From Paludisphaera soli (GTDB lineage: Bacteria; Planctomycetota; Planctomycetia; Isosphaerales; Isosphaeraceae), in NCBI RefSeq assembly GCF_011064595.1, contig NZ_JAALJI010000009.1, positions 62,001-126,000 on the forward strand: a stretch of 64,000 nucleotides of DNA, in the 5' to 3' direction. Below, one piece after another: positions 44,301 through 51,662 of the stretch. Made by a program: the position numbers and the translations under genes. Position 1 is the stretch's first letter, and the number at the start of each line of letters is the position of its first letter. Under the pieces are notes generated by a model, which worked only from the letters and a program-made list of their open reading frames with translations, was not told the origin of the DNA and did not search any database.

Positions 44301-46587
44301 CATGCCGGTCGGGATGAAGGCGGTGGACGTCAAGCCGGGGGAGACGGCGCGGGTCGACCTCGGCGGCGACGGCCGGACCGTCGTCGGCCGAGTAGTCGCC
44401 CGAGAGAAGCCGGAAAGGCCGATCGACTGGGGCCGGAACCAGCCGGCGCGGATCATGGCCGAGGCCGGCTTGCTCGGCCGGCTCTTCGGCGGCGGCGTCG
44501 ACGTCTGGAAGAGTTACGGCGGGAACTTCGATGCGGACGGCCGGTTCCGCGCCGAAGACGTGCCGCCGGGGCGCTACAAGCTGATCGTGTCCGTCGACGC
44601 CCCCGCCCGGGCCGGGGCGCGGACGATCGAGGCTCCGCTCGGGAGGGCGACCCACTCCTTCACCGTCCCGGAGGGGGACCAGGACGCGCCGGTCGACATC
44701 GGAGAAGTGCCCATCACGCTCGACGCGCCGCAGGATCCCGCCGCCTTTGTCCCTCTACCGAGGATCGTCGTTCCCGGGCCCGTTGAGGCACCTAAGGCTC
44801 CCCCCGCCGGGGCCGCCGCGAACGGCGGGCGGAGGCTGCGGGGGAAGGTCTTCGACGAGGAAGGCCGGCCGGTCGCGGGGGCGGTGGCGGTGCTGGGCGC
44901 CAACGTCCTAGAGCGGCCCGGCGTACCGGCGGCGACGACCGACGAGGACGGCGAGTTCGTGTTCGAGGGCCCCGAGGTCGGGCCGACTTACGTCACGGTC
45001 CAGGCCGGGGGCCACGGCCCCCAGTGGCAGGGGGTCCGCATCGAGGAGGCCGGCGAGTCGCCTCCGGTCGTCATCACGCTGGGCCCGCCGACCACCTTGC
45101 GCGTCCGCGTCGTCGACTCTCAGGGCGCCCCGGTGGCCGACGCCCGGGTCGCGGCCCACACGTGGCGCGGTCGTCGCGTCCTCCGGTTCGAAGGGCGGAC
45201 CGACGCCGAGGGGCGGCTTGTTTGGCCCGACGCCCCGAGGGACGGGGCGACCTACCACGTCTCCAGGGCCGGTTACATGACGAGCCCGGGGATCGACCTC
45301 GGGGGAGGCCGTCAGGAATACGTCGTCGAGCTTCGCCCCACGCTGAGGATCTCGGGCAAGGTCGTCGACGCGGCGACGGGCCGGCCGATCCCCCGGTTCA
45401 CGGTCGTGCCGGGCTACGAGCGAGGCCGGCCCCCGGGGACGTTCTGGTCTCGCGACGACGCGTGGGAGTCGCGCGACGGCGCTTTTTCGCGCGACTTCGG
45501 CGTCCCGTACGCCGGCTGGCGGATCCGGATCGAGGCGTCGGGGTACAGGACCGCCTCGTCCAGCGTCGTCGCCGCGGGCGAGGTCGCGGCCGAGCGGGAC
45601 TTCGCGCTCGAAGTCGAGCCGACCGACGAGGGACTGGTCCTGCTCCCCGACGGCAAGCCCGCCGGCGACGCCCAGGTCGTGATCGTCAAGCGTGGATCGT
45701 CGGCCCGCCTGGTCGGGACGAAATTCGACCCGCGGCACTCCCCGAAGATCGGCGCGACGGAGGCGGACGGCCGGTTTCGCCACCCCCGCGCGGACGGTGA
45801 ATGCCGCGTCTTCGCCGCCTCGCCGGCCGGCTTCGCGGAGCTTTCCGGCGAGGCCTTCGCGGAGGATCGGACCTTGAGGCTCGCCCCCTGGGGACGGGTC
45901 GAGGGCCGGGTCCTGATCGGCAGGCGGCCGGGCGCGGGCGAACGGATCGACTACGAGCCCGACCACCAGGCCTACGCCACGCGACTGCCCAGACTGGCGA
46001 CCGACTATGGGGCGAGGGCCGACGCCGACGGTCGCTTCGTCCTGGACAACGTCATCCCGGGACCGGGCACGCTCTACCGCACGATCGAGACGCCGACCTA
46101 CGACAACGTCGGGTCGAGCATCGCCTGGCAGGGGCGGATCGAGGCGAAACCGGGGGAGACGACGACCGTGACGATGGGCGGCCAGGGCCGGGCGGTGGTC
46201 GGCCGGGTCCGGCTGGAAGGCGGCCCGCCCGGCGAGCCGCCGATCGACTGGCGACAGGTCGGGCCCGTCGAGATGATCCCCGCGGGCGAGGGGGACGACC
46301 CGGTGGAGATCGAGAAACTCCAGCGGACCGCCCAGATCCGCCACGCCGCCCCGTTCGACCCGGACGGCCGGTTCCGGATCGACGACGTGGCGCCCGGCCG
46401 ATACTGGCTGACGGCGTTCCTGCACGGGCCGGTGGAGTTCCGAGACCATCCCATGCCCCGCGTCGACCGCCAGGCCGCCAGGCTGGTCGTGGTGCCGGAG
46501 GGGGAAGACTCGGTCCCCGTCGACGCCGGCGAGGTGGCCGCCAGGCCGTCGAAGGGACCGATCGGTGGGCCGCCCGCGCCGGGCTGA
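41326..46587 (+). CDS. BlaR1-like M56 metallopeptidase with giant repeated extracytoplasmic region
   Basis: A 1753-residue protein. Residues 1-360 are the M56 membrane peptidase: N-terminal helices, zinc motif HELTH (234-238) in LVHELTHVRNGDLFWN, and a final helix near residues 340-360. The remaining 1390 residues are carboxypeptidase-regulatory-like beta-sandwich units (for example GRVVGPDGKPAAGAKV, LRVRVVDREGKPLEGV). Two consecutive blocks repeat the same six-unit order, about residues 560-1160 and 1167-1745. Normal BlaR1 has a single beta-lactam sensor domain, which is absent here; the ligand is unknown. It is coupled to the BlaI-type repressor upstream. Confidence 0.9.
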   Translation: MSATAMFGWLADAPSGLLLVLKATAVLTAAWGASWAVSRRNPRWRVLAWRAAAVGLVAIVGLTFAPPLFRWRVAPPARTAVERVSAAAVAEMAATSSETPIGFPSVEVAGPIRPAASPPAPVAAPVVPARPPLAPGTWLLVGWGVGCTVFVLRLAIGAWRLSRVVRRADAAPEAVQQAARAAAERLGMTRPVRVVETRAIASPCLTGVVRPVILLPAGRGLDAPGPDLDAVLVHELTHVRNGDLFWNDALHLASIVLWFHPLAWRIRAAHASACDAVCDAVAVDQLGDVATYARALARLALQAAHRPPARGLAMARAGDVRRRIAALQRMVHRSPLPRSLVMPALLLCTALAALIGGTAVLRAQDEPPAAKPDAPASKTLTVRALDAETGEPLEGVEVEFQYYLGSTSKSVVTKVLTSKAGEARTEYDRDAYLSRFSFSLRKPGFVPAFVSWTTRRPIVVPDVKELRLARGRALGGVVFDAAGAPIEGAEVKLSLPATESDIGQYNFILSTAKTDARGRWGIGEAPADLRRVSGWVQHPDYIRGHVEALGSGESTVVLREGATVTGRVVGPDGKPAAGAKVTLGGDRFRSNPPESTTDAEGRFSLKPCEPGAGWVFVEAPGFAPAMADVLVRAEGETPPATLTLEPGSTLRVRVVDREGKPLEGVAIGAESWRDRGLISFRGETDAEGRVTWKDAPRDAVQFSLYRRGLMAGRKIPLSASDEEHVVTMNPELAASGSVIDAATRKPIPRFRVIQGILFEGRDEMYWRRGEASESTDGRYSERFNEPNDGVRVRIEAPGYKPAESRVFRADEGAVTEDFALVPQAGLEGVVLGPDGKPAAGAEVALGLPNVYVGLEGASFGRAYNTPIATTDAEGRFSFPKPEGDFLVVAAGEAGFAEATPAQFAKSPTIRLAPWGRIEGRVMIGKKPGAGELVTYQPDLNQDALGRPQINVGYNPEVRADSEGRFVIDKVVPKPGRVGRVLITKLTKGMTSHMPVGMKAVDVKPGETARVDLGGDGRTVVGRVVAREKPERPIDWGRNQPARIMAEAGLLGRLFGGGVDVWKSYGGNFDADGRFRAEDVPPGRYKLIVSVDAPARAGARTIEAPLGRATHSFTVPEGDQDAPVDIGEVPITLDAPQDPAAFVPLPRIVVPGPVEAPKAPPAGAAANGGRRLRGKVFDEEGRPVAGAVAVLGANVLERPGVPAATTDEDGEFVFEGPEVGPTYVTVQAGGHGPQWQGVRIEEAGESPPVVITLGPPTTLRVRVVDSQGAPVADARVAAHTWRGRRVLRFEGRTDAEGRLVWPDAPRDGATYHVSRAGYMTSPGIDLGGGRQEYVVELRPTLRISGKVVDAATGRPIPRFTVVPGYERGRPPGTFWSRDDAWESRDGAFSRDFGVPYAGWRIRIEASGYRTASSSVVAAGEVAAERDFALEVEPTDEGLVLLPDGKPAGDAQVVIVKRGSSARLVGTKFDPRHSPKIGATEADGRFRHPRADGECRVFAASPAGFAELSGEAFAEDRTLRLAPWGRVEGRVLIGRRPGAGERIDYEPDHQAYATRLPRLATDYGARADADGRFVLDNVIPGPGTLYRTIETPTYDNVGSSIAWQGRIEAKPGETTTVTMGGQGRAVVGRVRLEGGPPGEPPIDWRQVGPVEMIPAGEGDDPVEIEKLQRTAQIRHAAPFDPDGRFRIDDVAPGRYWLTAFLHGPVEFRDHPMPRVDRQAARLVVVPEGEDSVPVDAGEVAARPSKGPIGGPPAPG

Positions 46588-46719
46588 GGATTTCGACGAA
46601 GCGACATGCGAGAATCTGCACGGAAGTCCATCGACAGGGGACATGCGCGCGCCTAGAATCGACTTGATGTACGGATGTCGGGAAGACGCGCGCAATCCGT
46701 CCGTCGGGGAGGGCCACGC

Positions 46720-47166
46720 ATGGGACCTGCGGAGATCGTCGCCAGCCTGCAGCAGCTCTGCGAGGAGCACGGCCCTCGGATCGTCACCGAGCAGATCGTG
46801 GTCTGGATCGAGGACGTCGGCGGGTTCGAGTCGGACGCCGAGCTGATCCGGTTCGCCAAGAAGATGAAGGCCCGGCAGTACGCCCGGATGCTCGAATACG
46901 ACGACGCCGAGAGCGGCCGCCGCATCAAGCGGCTCTGGAGCTTCCGCGACCGTCGCCGGGGCCGCCGGTCGTATACGGACATCACCAAGCTCCCGGACGA
47001 GCGGCGTCGCAAGCTCGTCCAGGAGTACATCAAGTTCGCCGGCCAGATGCGGTCGGTGCGGCGGGCGATGACCGACTCGATCGCCGGCCAGAACTTCTTC
47101 GACTTCTACGCGGACGAGGACGCCGAGCACGAAGAGGTCGAGCTGCCGGCCGCGACGAAGGCCTGA
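46720..47166 (+). CDS. Conserved small hypothetical protein
   Basis: A 148-residue, highly charged soluble protein. An N-terminal helical region (AEIVASLQQLCEEHGPRIVTEQIVVWIEDV) precedes a basic middle (RRIKRLWSFRDRRRGRRSY) and an acidic C-terminus. The basic middle might bind nucleic acid. The ATG at 46720 has GGAGG about 8 bases upstream; an in-frame ATG at 46675 would add a basic tail. Not recognised as a family; it appears to be a planctomycete-type protein. Confidence 0.65.
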   Translation: MGPAEIVASLQQLCEEHGPRIVTEQIVVWIEDVGGFESDAELIRFAKKMKARQYARMLEYDDAESGRRIKRLWSFRDRRRGRRSYTDITKLPDERRRKLVQEYIKFAGQMRSVRRAMTDSIAGQNFFDFYADEDAEHEEVELPAATKA

Positions 47167-47196
47167 GTCGCCCGCGTCGCGGCCGGGTCGTGGGCG

Positions 47197-48063
47197 TTAG
47201 GCCGCGCGACGACAGGCGCGGAGGGCCGCCGTCACGAGCAGCCCGATCCCGGCCAGGGCCAGGCTCGACGGCTCCGGCACGGCGGCCGGGGCGGGCGCGA
47301 AGTTGATCACGCCCACGCCGGTCAGGTCGAAGCCCGACGAGCCGAACGGCGTGGCGTACGGGTCGTTGACCAGGTTGCCGAGCGAGTCATAGCTCCCGTA
47401 GGCCGGGTCGATCGAGCCCACCACGTCGACGATCCGCACGAAGTTGACGTTCCTCACGTCCAGCAGCGGCGAGACGCCGGCCAGCTCCGCCAGGTCGAAG
47501 CCCGTGCCGTAGCCGGCGACGTACTTGCCCGCCAGGTTGTCCAGGTCGCGGGCGTCGAGCATCCCGAAGCCGCCGACCTGCGTGCTCGTCTGGGTCAGCG
47601 AGGTCGCGGCGAACCGGAAGAAGTTGACGCCGTCGGTCGAGACCTCGACGAACGCCAGCTCCAGGTAGGCCAGGAAGCTCCCGGCCGAGGCGAGGAAGCC
47701 GTTCTCGAAGACGGCGAAGTCGGCGCCGGCGCCGTCGGCGATCGGGGCGTCGAAGCCCAGGGTGATCGAGCCGCCGTCGCCGAGCGAGACGAGGCCGCTC
47801 GAAGGATCGCCGAGCGCGTTCTCGGGCGTGCCGACGTTGGCGAGCGGCCCGGCGGGATTGGCCGCATTCTGCGGCCCGCGCTCGAAGCCGGCCACCGAGG
47901 TCGCCCAGCCCTGGAACAAGGGGCTCGTCGCCGCGATCCCCTTCGATCCGGGCTGGCCGATCTGGGGGTCGAAATCGGCGCGGGCGGGGGCCGAGGCGGC
48001 CAGGGCGAGGGTGCCGCACAGGGCGGCCGGGATCATCGAACGAAACGTCGCGAGGCGATTCAT
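47197..48063 (-). CDS. PEP-CTERM surface protein under a cobalamin riboswitch
   Basis: A 288-residue exported protein with a signal peptide (MNRLATFRSMIPAALCGTL, cleaved near residue 29, APARA). The mature domain has GTPENALGDPSSGLVSLGDGGSITLGF and DFAVFENGF then AFVEVSTDGVNFFRF, a jelly-roll-like surface domain I recall in proteins near B12 uptake loci. The tail is VPEPSSLALAG, a hydrophobic helix and RACRRAA. AGGAAAGGAA precedes the ATG by about 8 bases. A B12 riboswitch lies 418 bases upstream on the same strand, so cobalamin capture at the surface is a reasonable inference. Confidence 0.8.
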   Translation of the reverse strand: MNRLATFRSMIPAALCGTLALAASAPARADFDPQIGQPGSKGIAATSPLFQGWATSVAGFERGPQNAANPAGPLANVGTPENALGDPSSGLVSLGDGGSITLGFDAPIADGAGADFAVFENGFLASAGSFLAYLELAFVEVSTDGVNFFRFAATSLTQTSTQVGGFGMLDARDLDNLAGKYVAGYGTGFDLAELAGVSPLLDVRNVNFVRIVDVVGSIDPAYGSYDSLGNLVNDPYATPFGSSGFDLTGVGVINFAPAPAAVPEPSSLALAGIGLLVTAALRACRRAA

Positions 48064-48480
48064 CTGCGTTTCCTTTCCTGTCGTCGAATCTCTTGGGGAC
48101 GCTGGAGCGCGCACCGCCCCCGGTCCCAGGTCGCCACGGTCGCGGCGACGGGTTTCGGGTGGGTGCACGCCCCCCGGGGGCGGTCGGATCGGCGCGGGCT
48201 CAGGCTCCTCGGCGGCCGTCGGGCCTCGCTCGGCGCGCGGCGAGGCCGCGGGGTCCCCTGGGCTTCCCGAAGGGGAGGCGCGAGGGGGCGACGGGCGCTG
48301 GCCGTGCGGCGACGCGGATCGACGAGGGCGGGGAGTCCAAGGGCGAGCCTTTCCGGGGCCTTTCGGGGGACGGCCTCGCGGAAAGAAAAAGGGCGCGGGC
48401 TCGGCCGGCGCACGGAGGGCGCGCGGCGAGACGCCTTTTCCCCCGGATGCTTGAGGCCGAAGCATCGACCGGGTGTCCGA
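48064..48480 (-). promoter_or_regulatory. Long leader between riboswitch and PEP-CTERM gene
   Basis: About 417 GC-rich bases with no credible ORF. A hairpin (48447-48478 region; GATGCTT and AAGCATC arms) follows the aptamer and could be the expression platform, but it lacks a U-run. A pyrimidine run CCCTTTTTCTTT further down has no matching stem. Confidence 0.45.
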
Positions 48481-48665
48481 AGGGCCGTATTCTGGCTCGC
48501 GAGTCGATCGGCCCCCGGACGCCTTCCCACGGGCCGTCGGCCCGCAGTGGCGTTTCGTCCGGGGACCTCCTCGCTTACAGCGGCGGTCCCGCGCCGGATT
48601 CTCACCGGCTTCCTGTCCGACGCCTTCGCGCCGGACGCCCATCGGATTGGCCGGACTTTACCCCG
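48481..48665 (-). ncRNA. Cobalamin (B12) riboswitch aptamer
   Basis: On the minus strand the conserved elements occur in the right order. GAAGCCGGTGAGAATCCGG (core, 48612-48594) is followed by GCGGGACCGCCGCTGTAA (48592-48575), CCACTGCGGG (48550-48541), GGGAAGGCGTCC (48528-48517) and GAGCCAGAATAC (48498-48487). Arms P2 and P1 extend to about 48665. These match the adenosylcobalamin riboswitch consensus. The only same-strand gene below is the PEP-CTERM gene at 48063. Confidence 0.88.
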
Positions 48666-48793
48666 CGCGGCCTGGGCTCCGCAAGGCCACGCCCCCTAGA
48701 ATGCTCGGGGACCTCGTCGCGATCGAGGAGGCGCTGCCATCCCCGGCGGCCGTCTGGTAACGTGGGGCGATCGACTTCGAGGAAGGAGCTGCC

Positions 48794-51643
48794 ATGGTTC
48801 ACGGGACGTTCATCGTGCTGGCGACGCTCGTCGCCCAGGCGGGCGGCGGGGCCGACGGGGACGAGGCGAGGCGGCTCATCGCGAGCGGCCGGTACGCCGA
48901 GGCGGACGAAGCCTACGAGGCGCTGGCGGAGGCGGCCGGCAAGAAGCCCGACGGCCTCACGCCCGAACTGGAGCGGACGATCGCGCTCGGCCGGGCCGAG
49001 GCCAAGGCCGCCCAGGGGGAATCCGACGAGGCGGTGAAGCTCCTGGAGGCCGCCGAGGCCAAGGGGCCGAAGTCGGCGAAGGTCCCCGCGAAGCTCGCCG
49101 AACTGCACTTCCTGCGGGGCCGCTGGGAGGCCGCCGACGAGGCCGTCGCCCGCGCCCTGGCGATCGACGGCGACGACCTGCTCGCCCGCTGGATCGCGGT
49201 CCGGCTGCTGGAGTCGCGCGGCGAGCTGGAGAAGGCGGTCGACGCCTGCAAGTGGTTCGTCGACCGCTACAACGCCCGCCGCGACGACGTGGCGAAGGAC
49301 GCCGAGGCCCTCGTGCTGATCGGCCAGGCCGCCGAGCGCTACTACCGGGCGTCGGCCCGGGGCGAGGAGCTGGCCGAGTCGCTGAACGACGTGATCAACG
49401 AGATCTACGAAGGAGCCCTGCGGGCCGACCCGACCTGCTGGAAGGCCCCCTGGCTCGAAGGCCGGCTGTTCCTGGCCGGCTATAACGAGCGGGCCGCGTC
49501 GAAGGAGCTGGCGCGGGCCTCGCAGCTCAACCCGCTCGCGCCCGAGGTGCTGGTGACGCTGGGCCAGGCCGATTTGCAGGGCTACCGCCTGGCCTCGGGC
49601 CGGGCCAAGGCCGAGCGCGCCCTGGCGGTGAACCCGAACTACGGCCCGGCGCACGTCCTGATCGCCGACCTGAACATCTCCGACGAGCGGTTCCTCGACG
49701 CCCTCGAAGCGGCGAAGAAGGCCGTCGCCGCGAACCCCCGCGACGAGGACGCGCTGGCGCGCCTCGCGGCCTCGTGCCGCCTGCTGGTCGACCCGGCGGG
49801 CGCCGCCCTGGCCGAGCTGACCGCGTACGCGAACAACCCCCGCCCGGCGAACTTCCACGCGGCGCTCGCCGAGCGCCTGGCCGACCGCCGCAAGTACTTC
49901 ACCGCCGAGCGCGCGTTCCTGCTCGCCGCCCAGGCCGACCCCGGCCGCGCCGACGTCCCCATCGGCCTGGGGATGCTCTACATGCAGATCGGTCGCGAGG
50001 ACGAGGCGTCGAGCCTGTTCAACGCCGCCTTCGCCGCCGACCCGTTCAACGTCCGCGCCGACAACATGATGAAGGTGCTCAAGCACATGAGCACCTACAA
50101 GGCGCTCGAGACCGACCACTTCATCACCACCTACGTCCCCGGCCAGGACGACCTGCTGGCGCGTTACATGTCGGGCTACCTCGAATCGGTCATGCCCGAG
50201 CTGACCGCCATGTTCGGCTACACGCCGCCGAGCCGGACGAAGATCGAGATCATGAAGGACCACCAGTGGTTCAGCGGCCGGACGATCGCCCTGCCTTTCA
50301 TCCCCACGGTCGGCGCCTGCACCGGCAAGGTCGTCGCGATGGCCAGCCCCCGGTCCACCAACAAGCCGTACAACTGGGCGCGGGTGATCAAGCACGAGTT
50401 CGTCCACGTCGTGACCCTGCAGCAGACCGAGTTCAACATCCCCCACTGGTACACCGAGGCCCTGGCCGTCGAGAGCGAAGGGGGGCCCCGGCCGCAGGAG
50501 TGGAACAAGCTGCTGCTGGACCGCGTCCCCTCGCGCAAGAAGCTGCTGAACCTGGACAACATCAACCTCGGCTTCATCCGCCCCGACGAGGCCGACGACC
50601 GCCAGATGGCCTACTGCCAGGCCCAGCTCTACGCCCAGTACATGGCCAAGAGGTTCGGCCCCGACGCCCAGATCAAGATGCTCGCCGCCTACCGCCGCGG
50701 CCTCTCGACCGATCGCGCGATCCAGGAGTGCTTCCACGTCGACAAGGAGGACTTCGAGAAGCAGTACCTCGCCCACCTCGACGAGGTAGTGAAGTCGATC
50801 CGGACCCGCGTCGACGCCGAGGAGCCGATCAAGTTCTCGCAGCTCGAACGCGAGCTGAAGGCCAAGCCCGACGACGCCGACCTGAACGCCAAGATGGCCT
50901 ACGAGCACTTCGCCCGCCGCGACCTCAAGGCCGCGCGGCCGCTCGCCGACAAGGCGCTGAAGCTCAAGGAACACCACCCGCTCGCCAGCTACGTCAAGGC
51001 CCGGCTGCTGACCTCGATCGGCGACGACGACGCGGCGCTCGCGCTGCTGGAGCCGGCCCTCGACCCCGAGCACCCCGACGAGCGCGTCGTCGACCTCCTG
51101 GGCGAATTGACGCTCAAGGCCGGGCGGCTGGAGGAGGCCGAGCGGCTCTACGAGATGGCGCGCAAGGACGACCCCCAGCGCACCAAGTGGATCGCCAACC
51201 TGGCGCGGGTCCACCTGCGGCAGAAGCGGCCCGACGCGTTCCTCGCCGACCTGGCGCAGATCGCCGAGAACGACGCCGACAACCTCTCCGTCCGCACCAA
51301 CCTCGCCGAGCGCTGGCTGGCCGCCGGCGACGCCTCCGAGGCCGAGAAGTGGGCGCGCGAGTGCCTGTACGTGGACGTCTACAGCCCGACCTCGCACGTC
51401 CTCCTGGCCGACGCCCTGGCGATCGCCAAGAAGTACGCCGAGGCCGTCGAGGAATACCGCGTCGCGCTGGAGCTGAAGCCCAAGAAGCCGGCCGACATCA
51501 AGGTGAAGCTCGCCCGCGTCCAGATCGACATGGGCCGAAAGGACGAGGCCCGGGCCACCCTCGACGAGGTGCTCAAGGCCGACCCGGAACATCCCGAGGC
51601 CAAGGCGCTCCGCGACGAGGCGGGCGGCGGGACGGCCGGCTGA
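48794..51643 (+). CDS. TPR protein with a gluzincin-type HEFVH peptidase domain
   Basis: A 949-residue exported protein. After a short signal-like N-terminus come TPR repeats (about residues 30-430). Residues 440-640 are a peptidase-MA-like zinc domain: HEFVH (534-538) with PHWYTEALAV about 20 residues on, where the Glu is the third ligand. More TPRs fill residues 660-940. Predicted zinc proteases of this kind are often surface or periplasmic. AAGGAG 6 bases ahead supports the ATG. A glycosidase gene follows after 19 bases, so the two form an operon. The substrate is unknown. Confidence 0.85.
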   Translation: MVHGTFIVLATLVAQAGGGADGDEARRLIASGRYAEADEAYEALAEAAGKKPDGLTPELERTIALGRAEAKAAQGESDEAVKLLEAAEAKGPKSAKVPAKLAELHFLRGRWEAADEAVARALAIDGDDLLARWIAVRLLESRGELEKAVDACKWFVDRYNARRDDVAKDAEALVLIGQAAERYYRASARGEELAESLNDVINEIYEGALRADPTCWKAPWLEGRLFLAGYNERAASKELARASQLNPLAPEVLVTLGQADLQGYRLASGRAKAERALAVNPNYGPAHVLIADLNISDERFLDALEAAKKAVAANPRDEDALARLAASCRLLVDPAGAALAELTAYANNPRPANFHAALAERLADRRKYFTAERAFLLAAQADPGRADVPIGLGMLYMQIGREDEASSLFNAAFAADPFNVRADNMMKVLKHMSTYKALETDHFITTYVPGQDDLLARYMSGYLESVMPELTAMFGYTPPSRTKIEIMKDHQWFSGRTIALPFIPTVGACTGKVVAMASPRSTNKPYNWARVIKHEFVHVVTLQQTEFNIPHWYTEALAVESEGGPRPQEWNKLLLDRVPSRKKLLNLDNINLGFIRPDEADDRQMAYCQAQLYAQYMAKRFGPDAQIKMLAAYRRGLSTDRAIQECFHVDKEDFEKQYLAHLDEVVKSIRTRVDAEEPIKFSQLERELKAKPDDADLNAKMAYEHFARRDLKAARPLADKALKLKEHHPLASYVKARLLTSIGDDDAALALLEPALDPEHPDERVVDLLGELTLKAGRLEEAERLYEMARKDDPQRTKWIANLARVHLRQKRPDAFLADLAQIAENDADNLSVRTNLAERWLAAGDASEAEKWARECLYVDVYSPTSHVLLADALAIAKKYAEAVEEYRVALELKPKKPADIKVKLARVQIDMGRKDEARATLDEVLKADPEHPEAKALRDEAGGGTAG

Positions 51644-51662
51644 TCTTCTGCAGGAGGCTGCC

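Noticed and set aside
46588-46719. Third BlaI-like operator (ATGCGAGAATCTGCAC)
   Set aside because: Only partial similarity to the arms; the dyad is broken and the spacing differs from the two good sites.
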